From Dyadobacter sp. LHD-138 (GTDB taxonomy: Bacteria > Bacteroidota > Bacteroidia > Cytophagales > Spirosomataceae), in assembly GCF_030929615.1 (NCBI RefSeq), contig NZ_JAVFVU010000021.1:112822-176821 (forward strand): a DNA stretch of 64,000 bases, read 5' to 3'. A program made the position numbers and the translations under genes. This document shows, piece after piece, positions 58,064 through 64,000 of the stretch (positions are counted from its first letter, which is position 1; every line of letters starts with the position of its first letter). Below the pieces are notes generated by a model. It did not search any database and had not been told where the DNA came from. It saw nothing but the letters and a program-made list of their open reading frames with translations.

Positions 58064-59231
58064 TGTCTTCCTGAATTTTGGTTTTTGTTTGTGTATGAAA
58101 AAATAATGTTACAACCGTTCCACCCTGCGGCGGGTACGAACAGATCAGACTTGCATCCTCGCCATAGGCCTGTTGCAGACGCAGCAAAGTGTTTTTCAGG
58201 CCAAGTCCCATGCCGGTCGACGCCTTCCGTTGTTTCTGCCCAATACCATTATCGATTACTTCCAGTTGCAGATGGTCTCCGACAATTTTGCTCGTAATCC
58301 GGATCAGCGCGTCCGTCGTCAGGTCTGAAATTCCGTGTGTAAATGAATTTTCGACCAGCGGTTGCAGAATCAATTGCGGAACCGGGCATAACTCCGTGGC
58401 GGGATCAATATCGTATTCAACTTTGAGTCTGTCCTGAAACCGGATCTGTTGAATACCCAGGTATTGCTGGGTCAGCCGCAGCTCTTCCTGCAAAGGAATA
58501 AAATCCGCTTTTTGGTTAACCAACACGGCCCTGAGCAGGTCACTTAAAGTGGTAATCATCAGCGTGGCTTTTCTGATGTCATTTTTAATCATCAGACTGA
58601 CGACAGCATGGAGGGTATTGAAAAGGAAATGCGGGTTAAGCTGCATTTTCAATGATTGAAGCTGAGCCGTCGCGAGCTGCCCTCGGAGCTGTTCATTGGT
58701 TAACTCAGTTTTAAAATGCTGCTGCCTGAGTGCCTGGTAGCGGTAGATATAAGACACCTTATTAAACCCCACAACCAGCAGCATGTACTGCCCAAACGCG
58801 GCAGGGTACGCCATGAAAAGTGAAAAAATATAACTTTCCGCAGACACGAACTTACCCACCAACCGAAACATGATCGGATTGGTGATGAAATAATGGAAGA
58901 TATTTAAGAAAGTGATCAGAAACGTGACAATAAATAAATGCAAAAGGATCTGGCGAAACAGCCGTTTGGTCCGGTCTTTGAAAACAATGGGGATTTTTAA
59001 AGAAGCATAAAGAATCAGCGGCGTTGTACTCCACCAGAACAGACCATCCAGAAGCCAGATAAAAGTCTCGTAATAGCGCATGGTCAAACCATCCCGAAGC
59101 AGCCACAGCATCGTAAGCTGCCCGAAAGTGATCACGGCAAAAATGCTCCAGTAACAAAAAGCATATTTCCAGAACTGACCAACGGTAAGCGGCAACCGGG
59201 ACTGGTTAAGTAATCGTTGAACAAAGTGCAT
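58035..59231 (-). CDS. LytS/YehU-type sensor histidine kinase
   Basis: A 398-residue membrane kinase (ATG at 59231; a GTG three codons upstream is possible). About four to five helices occupy residues 15-165. The His_kinase domain begins near 190 with the phosphoacceptor in LKMQLNPHFLFNTLHAVVSL. The ATPase follows with an N box (LVENSFTHGI) and G boxes (DNGIGQ, GMGLGLKNT). It signals to the LytTR regulator encoded next. The input is unknown. Confidence 0.93.
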   Translation of the reverse strand: MHFVQRLLNQSRLPLTVGQFWKYAFCYWSIFAVITFGQLTMLWLLRDGLTMRYYETFIWLLDGLFWWSTTPLILYASLKIPIVFKDRTKRLFRQILLHLFIVTFLITFLNIFHYFITNPIMFRLVGKFVSAESYIFSLFMAYPAAFGQYMLLVVGFNKVSYIYRYQALRQQHFKTELTNEQLRGQLATAQLQSLKMQLNPHFLFNTLHAVVSLMIKNDIRKATLMITTLSDLLRAVLVNQKADFIPLQEELRLTQQYLGIQQIRFQDRLKVEYDIDPATELCPVPQLILQPLVENSFTHGISDLTTDALIRITSKIVGDHLQLEVIDNGIGQKQRKASTGMGLGLKNTLLRLQQAYGEDASLICSYPPQGGTVVTLFFHTQTKTKIQEDNDILLPYYR

Positions 59232-59483
59232 ACACAGCACGGTTAGGGTGTCTTTTAATTTTACTTAAAGTTTTAAAATTTATCCCGTACGACCAATTAA
59301 AAATGGTTGAAGGAGAATAAATTAGATTTTAAAACAAAACTAAAATCCGGCTGATATTTACTTGATAAAATTTATCCAAACTGCCCTGATTATTATTTAA
59401 AACACTTTTCAGGGCCAAAAACCAGATCATGTCTTATCAATTGATCATTTTTACATCGTAAATGAACCGGCTGTCACAATCTG

Positions 59484-59516
59484 TTGTCTTATTTACAGCA
59501 TTACCTGTTACTTTTG
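59484..59516 (+). promoter_or_regulatory. Possible promoter of the aspartic protease gene
   Basis: TACTTTTG at 59509-59516 matches the -7 consensus; TTG at 59484-59486 is 22 bases upstream. A leader of about 88 nt precedes the start at 59611. The remainder of 59232-59610 holds no gene that I recognise. Confidence 0.45.
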
Positions 59517-59610
59517 CCAGCGAAATTTCATGGTTTCCGTCAGTTTAATAGCAATAAAGTAATATACCGGACTAGAATCCGGCCAGGTTTACAATTAGTC
59601 CTCTGATAAA

Positions 59611-60876
59611 ATGAAGCGAATAAAGTGGTTAATCCTGGCATTAATCATCCAATTATATTTCCCAACGGGTGTAATAGCGGTAGACAAAGAAAAGAAAGAA
59701 GGCCCAAGCGGATTTTTCCTGACCGAAAACCGCAAACATGACCGCATTCCGTTTAAATTCCGTTCAAACCTGATCATTGTCCCGATACAAATCAACGGCT
59801 CGGATACCCTGAATTTCATCCTCGATACGGGTGTGGCCCATACCATTATTCTCGATCCGACGACACTGGATAAAAGCAAACTTGATCTAAAACGCAGGCT
59901 GATGATCGGGGGCATGGGCGAAGGCAAAATGATCAGCGCGCACACGGCTATTGGAAATTCGCTGTCGATGCAGCACATGCAGGTCAACCAGCACAACATG
60001 CTGATTCTGGACGAGCCATTAACCATGCTGTCAGCTTATGCCGGGATGCCTGTTCATGGCATTATCGGTTATGAAATTTTTGACAGTTTTGTTGTGACAC
60101 TGGATTTTGACAGAAAAGAATTAACGCTGACTACTCCGTCAAAATATCAGTACAACGCGAAAAAAGGCGATAAGCTACCCATTTTGATACACAATACAAA
60201 ACCTTACCTGGGGGCCGACACCAGAATTTCCGGGAAAGACTATAATGGTCTGCGGTATATGATCGATACCGGTGCAGGAAATGCATTGCTGATTGACCAT
60301 TCCTCTAAAAAGGAAATTCCGATGCCCACACCGGTTATTCAGTCCCGGGAAGGGCTTGGACTTAATGGCGCGGTGAAAGGGAGCATGGGCAGGATTGATG
60401 GGATAAAATTGGGCACTTATGATCTAAAAAATGTGCTGGCCTCCTTTCCTGACAGCCTGGCTTTTGGGCTAAAAATGGCGGACCGTGACGACCGGCAGGG
60501 AAGTATAGGCTGTGAATTATTGCGCCGTTTTAAGGTCACGTTCAACTATCGGCGGCATTATATGGTGATCAAACCTGTGAAAAGCCGACTGAAAGAGCGT
60601 TTTGAATACAACATGAGCGGACTTGACATCCTGGCCGCCGGAGAAAACCTGGATACTTATTTCATCGACCATGTCAACGAAAACTCTCCGGGCGCCAAAG
60701 CAGGCCTGAAAAAAGGTGATCAGATCCTTTACATTGACGGCACTTCTGTGAAAGACATGAATATCAGCGAAGTATACCAGCTGATGAAAAAAGGTAATGG
60801 AAAAAGTCTTGACGTGATGGTGATACGGGACAAAAAGAGCTTCTTCGCAATGCTTAAACTTCAACGGATCATCTGA
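59611..60876 (+). CDS. Retropepsin-like aspartic protease with C-terminal PDZ domain
   Basis: A 421-residue exported protein (signal peptide 1-23). It has two aspartyl-protease lobes, with Asp72 in FILDTGVAHT and Asp219 in YMIDTGAGNA, so a single chain carries both halves of a clan AA active site. The PDZ domain is at about 335-415 (NSPGAKAGLKKGDQILYIDG). Such proteins are common in Bacteroidota and are thought to act in envelope protein processing. The native substrate is unknown. The transpeptidase gene follows 73 bases downstream. Confidence 0.9.
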   Translation: MKRIKWLILALIIQLYFPTGVIAVDKEKKEGPSGFFLTENRKHDRIPFKFRSNLIIVPIQINGSDTLNFILDTGVAHTIILDPTTLDKSKLDLKRRLMIGGMGEGKMISAHTAIGNSLSMQHMQVNQHNMLILDEPLTMLSAYAGMPVHGIIGYEIFDSFVVTLDFDRKELTLTTPSKYQYNAKKGDKLPILIHNTKPYLGADTRISGKDYNGLRYMIDTGAGNALLIDHSSKKEIPMPTPVIQSREGLGLNGAVKGSMGRIDGIKLGTYDLKNVLASFPDSLAFGLKMADRDDRQGSIGCELLRRFKVTFNYRRHYMVIKPVKSRLKERFEYNMSGLDILAAGENLDTYFIDHVNENSPGAKAGLKKGDQILYIDGTSVKDMNISEVYQLMKKGNGKSLDVMVIRDKKSFFAMLKLQRII

Positions 60877-60949
60877 TTGTTTTAAAAAATTAATTAGCTT
60901 GGGCTTTGATCATTGACTTTGATCCCGTAACACATCAAACCTGACTAAA

Positions 60950-62596
60950 ATGATTTTAAAAAACATGCGATCACACACTTTGAACCGGGGTTATCTATTC
61001 ATTTTCCTTTGCGCGCTGCTGGCGTCGTGTGGGCAAAAAGAGAAAAAACTGCCGGAGGTTGCGGTGCGAGATACGACCATTACGGTTGAGAATTCCTTCA
61101 CAGAATTGTTTGTGGACAGCATAACCTTAAACCGTTTTGTGAAAACAACGGAGAATGACAGCATCGCCAACCAGATCCAGAGTTTTTACAATCACAGAAA
61201 CTATCAGTTCGCCTGGTTTTTTCCTGACGGACTTGCCGATTTTGTCCCAACGTTTCTGGGTTTGCAAAATGACTACATCCATTATTCCGGCGACAGCTCA
61301 TTATACAACGCAGCGCTGGTTTCCAGAATCGATTCTTTGAAACTGCTAAAAAAAATAAACCCGAAAGACACGTCGGTCGTCAATACCGAACTCCTGCTAA
61401 CGGAGCAGTTTTTCAAATACGCAAGCCGGGCTTACTCCGGAGATCACCGCATTAATATTCAGGAACTCAACTGGTACATTCCACGTAAAAAAATCAATAC
61501 CGAGGCCTTTCTCGACTCCCTTTTAAAGCATAAGGCACAAAATTTATCTGCGTACGAGCCGGTTAACCGCCAATATAATTTGCTGAAAGAAAACCTGCTT
61601 AATTATTATCAGATCAGAAAAGACCAGACCTGGGATTCGCTTGTACCGGATAAGAAAAAATTTAAAGAGGGAGACAGTTACGATATCATTCCGGAGATTA
61701 AACAGCGGCTTTTTGCCCTGGGCGACTTGCCGGAAGCCGACACGACCGACTTGCTGGACACGGCGTTAACCCAAGCCGTGAAACGTTTTCAAACCCGTTT
61801 TGGACTCAAACAGGACGGACAGATCGGTCCTGCTTTTTTCCGTGAAATCAACGTACCAATTCAGGAACGTATTCAACAGATACTGATCAATATGGAGCGT
61901 ATCCGCTGGGTGCCCGCTACGCCGACAACGGATTATTTGCTGGTCAATATCCCGGAATACAAACTGCATGTTTATGAGGATGGGAACCTGTCTTTCAGCA
62001 TGAACGTGGTGGTAGGTTCTGAAGCGCATAACACCGTCATATTTTCCGGAACGCTTAACCAGGTCGTGTTCAGTCCTTACTGGAACGTACCGCCGAGCAT
62101 ATTGAAAAACGAAATTTTACCAGGCATCAAACGCCGTCCGAATTATCTTGCCAAACACAACATGGAATGGAACGGTAATGCAGTCAGGCAAAAACCCGGG
62201 CCTAAAAATTCACTCGGACTGGTCAAGTTCCTTTTCCCAAACAGTTATAACATTTATCTGCACGATACGCCTTCCAAAAATCTTTTTGGCGAGTCCAGCA
62301 GGGCATTTAGTCATGGCTGTATCCGCCTTTCAGAACCAAAAAGACTGGCTGAGTTCCTGCTCAGGAAAGACAGCACATGGACAGAACAAAAGATAACTGA
62401 CGCAATGAATCTGGGGAAAGAGAAATATGTGCGTCTGCGTGGAAAGGCTGAGATACCCGTGTTCATTGGCTACTTCACGGCCTGGATCGATCAGAATGGC
62501 TTGCTGAATTTCAGGAAAGATATTTATGGCCACGATAAAAAAATGGCCGAAAGACTGTTCAGTAACGGCACTGAGGTTATCGCTTTAAAGAATTAA
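60950..62596 (+). CDS. L,D-transpeptidase lipoprotein (YcbB-like)
   Basis: A 548-residue lipoprotein with lipobox LASC (Cys27). An internal ATG at residue 6 could be the true start. A helical region precedes a peptidoglycan-binding domain (about 245-300; ALTQAVKRFQTRFGLKQDG). The YkuD catalytic domain (about 320-470) has VGSEAHNTVIFSG and SHGCIRLSEP with nucleophile Cys457. The arrangement matches YcbB/LdtD, which form 3-3 crosslinks in peptidoglycan and can replace penicillin-binding transpeptidases. It acts in the periplasm and ends before a strong bidirectional hairpin. Confidence 0.92.
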   Translation: MILKNMRSHTLNRGYLFIFLCALLASCGQKEKKLPEVAVRDTTITVENSFTELFVDSITLNRFVKTTENDSIANQIQSFYNHRNYQFAWFFPDGLADFVPTFLGLQNDYIHYSGDSSLYNAALVSRIDSLKLLKKINPKDTSVVNTELLLTEQFFKYASRAYSGDHRINIQELNWYIPRKKINTEAFLDSLLKHKAQNLSAYEPVNRQYNLLKENLLNYYQIRKDQTWDSLVPDKKKFKEGDSYDIIPEIKQRLFALGDLPEADTTDLLDTALTQAVKRFQTRFGLKQDGQIGPAFFREINVPIQERIQQILINMERIRWVPATPTTDYLLVNIPEYKLHVYEDGNLSFSMNVVVGSEAHNTVIFSGTLNQVVFSPYWNVPPSILKNEILPGIKRRPNYLAKHNMEWNGNAVRQKPGPKNSLGLVKFLFPNSYNIYLHDTPSKNLFGESSRAFSHGCIRLSEPKRLAEFLLRKDSTWTEQKITDAMNLGKEKYVRLRGKAEIPVFIGYFTAWIDQNGLLNFRKDIYGHDKKMAERLFSNGTEVIALKN

Positions 62597-62600
62597 GCGA

Positions 62601-62637
62601 ATATAAAGAAACCGGCCAAAAGCCGGTTTCTTTATAT
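62601..62637. terminator. 16-base-arm perfect bidirectional terminator
   Basis: Perfect arms 62601-62616 and 62622-62637 with a 5-base loop, between the stops of the transpeptidase (+) and kinase (-) genes. Confidence 0.9.
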
Positions 62638-62665
62638 ATCCCAATAAGTTCGAAACTTGAAAAAG

Positions 62666-63571
62666 TTACAAACCGATTTGTAACACATTATATTTTTCAG
62701 CGACACCGTTTGTCAATACTTCCTGAACCGTCGCGGCATTTCCCGAAAATGGTCCGGAAGATTCTATGTTCAATGTGGCCATGGCAGCGCCATATTCTCC
62801 CGACTCCTGAATATCTCCTCCTTTTATTTTTTTAGTCAGATAACCCGCCATGTACGTATCTCCACAGCCTGTCGCATCCACGATGGCCGAAGGTTTGTAG
62901 GCGGGGATTTCATGAAATAAACCATCTTTAAAGATCAGAGAACCACGGCTACCCAAGGTAATGATTACCTCCTGAACACCCAGATCGGCCAGATAACGCG
63001 CACCTTGCTGCACATCTGACCAGCCTGTTACCACTTCCATTTCATGCTCATTGGCCTTCAAAATAGACACATAAGGTAATGCTTCTTTTTTGTCAGCCCA
63101 ATCATGGTAAATTACCTTTTTGTTTTCAACAGAACGAAGAAGTCCCTGAATATCAAGAGAAATCATTCCTTTTAACGAAAGAAATCGAATCAGATCCACC
63201 GAGATATCATCCGATAATAATGGACCGATATGATAAATTTTGGCATCCACCGCCGGCATCACCGAAATCCCGAAAGGTGCCGCTTTTTGCAAAACATTTT
63301 GCTCGCGGTAATCCTGGTTTTCGCTGTAAATATTTTCAAAATAAACGGAGTGTTCACTGGGAAGCGTATGAACCGTAATGCCATCAGCGCTTAGGTTATT
63401 GACAACGTCCATTTCACTTTGTGCTAACGCCGTGACCAGCACATAGTTAATATCAAATTGTTGAATCGCCTTCGAAAAGTAAAATGAAGTACCACCCGGC
63501 ATGTGTTTCACAGACTTGGTCGTTACTACTTTATCCAGCGTTATATGACCTATCGTACAGATATCGTACAT
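62666..63571 (-). CDS. PfkB-family carbohydrate kinase
   Basis: A 301-residue cytoplasmic kinase beginning MYDICTIGHITLDKVV at 63571. An in-frame ATG at 63691 would add 40 residues, but the promoter at 63596-63627 lies downstream of that codon, so the inner start is correct. Motifs: PGGTSFYFSKAIQQF for substrate binding and DATGCGDTYMAGY (near 240) with the catalytic Asp and anion hole. Ribokinase-fold kinases phosphorylate sugars or nucleosides; the substrate cannot be told from sequence. Confidence 0.9.
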   Translation of the reverse strand: MYDICTIGHITLDKVVTTKSVKHMPGGTSFYFSKAIQQFDINYVLVTALAQSEMDVVNNLSADGITVHTLPSEHSVYFENIYSENQDYREQNVLQKAAPFGISVMPAVDAKIYHIGPLLSDDISVDLIRFLSLKGMISLDIQGLLRSVENKKVIYHDWADKKEALPYVSILKANEHEMEVVTGWSDVQQGARYLADLGVQEVIITLGSRGSLIFKDGLFHEIPAYKPSAIVDATGCGDTYMAGYLTKKIKGGDIQESGEYGAAMATLNIESSGPFSGNAATVQEVLTNGVAEKYNVLQIGL

Positions 63572-63595
63572 GATTCTAGAAATAATCGATGTTAA

Positions 63596-63627
63596 CAAAT
63601 TTATTTTATAACAGATTAAAAAATCAA
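63596..63627 (-). promoter_or_regulatory. Promoter of the PfkB kinase gene
   Basis: On the minus strand, TTG (63627-63625) and TAAATTTG (63603-63596) are 21 bases apart and match both Bacteroidota elements. The predicted leader to the ATG at 63571 is about 18 nt. This element decides the kinase start codon. Confidence 0.65.
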
Positions 63628-63804
63628 TGCCAGGTCCCATGTTAACCCAACTTTTCTTTTCTGTTATCTCTGTATTACGGCCCGGCCGCAACTACATCTT
63701 AAGCCAACAACATTGGATTTGTTATAGTTCTTGAAATTGTTCAAATCCGTTGTCAAGCGGCTATTTTTTTATAAAATTTGTTTTAGGATTATTCTCATGA
63801 AACG

Positions 63805-63843
63805 AAAGAGGGCGTCTCAAATTCGAATTGAGGCGCCCTCTTT
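63805..63843. repeat. 16-base-arm hairpin near the insertion-sequence end
   Basis: Arms 63805-63820 and 63828-63843 with one U-G wobble and a 7-base loop. It lies 95 bases beyond the transposase stop. It is either the terminator of that gene or part of the terminal structure of the insertion sequence. Confidence 0.7.
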
Positions 63844-63937
63844 GTTTTGTATAGGCTTTCGTGATGTTTTATCTTTTTTATGCTTCTATCAAAAGCTCAG
63901 AGCGTTATCAGATTGAATTATGTAATAACAAGCCCTT

Positions 63938-64000
63938 CTAAGCAGCTTTTTTTCTAATATTCTGTGCTATTGCAAGCAATCCCCATTCAATTTCGACTTT
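63938..64000 (-). CDS. Transposase C-terminus (IS1182-like), continues beyond the window
   Basis: On the minus strand the last 63 bases encode 20 residues (VEIEWGLLAIAQNIRKKAA preceded by K) and a TAG at 63940-63938. The IEWGLLAIAQNIRKK ending is typical of DDE transposases of the IS1182 or a related group. The rest of the gene and the left part of the element lie outside. Family assignment rests on this short tail only. Confidence 0.5.
   Translation of the reverse strand, partial: KVEIEWGLLAIAQNIRKKAA

Overview
The window looks like a chromosomal segment of a Gram-negative Bacteroidota, most likely a Cytophagales/Spirosomaceae bacterium of the Dyadobacter type. The evidence is SusC/SusD pairs with FecR and an ECF sigma factor, type IX secretion (T9SS) C-terminal sorting domains, TonB transducers, LytS/LytTR signalling, many Sec/lipoprotein glycan-active proteins, promoters of the Bacteroidota form (TTG, about 19-21 bases, TAnnTTTG) and tRNA genes without an encoded CCA. 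No genus-level marker is present, so the genus is inference.

Layout. 1-9173 (+): two tandem barrel-type glycoside-hydrolase-like proteins and three tandem DUF4838 paralogues; the third has a one-base frameshift. 9481-16368 (-): an ECF sigma / FecR / SusC / SusD operon. 16594-22482 (-): a 1962-residue T9SS-exported GH74-type protein with Ig-like, malectin-like, CBM4/9-like and two CBM3-like modules. Together 1-22.5 kb reads as a polysaccharide utilisation locus, perhaps for xyloglucan or another plant glycan.

22.9-35.2 kb is a mixed region: alpha/beta hydrolase, acyltransferase, Nudix-type sugar regulator, a ThuA/PQQ-dehydrogenase/cytochrome c fusion, SDR, ABC-F ATPase, Crp-type regulator and an MDR oxidoreductase. 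35.2-47.8 kb is a glucuronoxylan-type locus (GH67 alpha-glucuronidase, tandem CE1 esterase, GH43, Gfo/Idh/MocA, SSS symporter) in advanced remodelling. It holds an AraC remnant joined to a beheaded T9SS protein, a symporter with a nonsense codon and a frameshift, a sialate-esterase/deacetylase chimera, a GH43 lacking its middle and end, and a SusD lacking its N-terminus that stops at the terminator of a tRNA-Ala gene. GH67, the tandem esterase, the second GH43 and the oxidoreductase look intact.

47.8-64 kb is more housekeeping-like: tRNA-Ala, a small lipoprotein missed by length cut-offs, a DnaQ-type exonuclease, PadR/TonB, Lrp, a secreted ConA-like protein divergent from a membrane HTH protein, a TonB-dependent receptor, a LytS/LytTR pair, an aspartic protease with PDZ, an L,D-transpeptidase, a PfkB kinase and the tail of an insertion sequence at the right edge.

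The most unusual item is at 51154-51313 (+). It is a class II tRNA-like RNA with Leu-type D arm, anticodon arm, T arm and acceptor, but a variable region of about 90 nt that can fold into a branched arm with a GAAA tetraloop. It has its own promoter-like box and a strong intrinsic terminator. I know of no described family that fits it.
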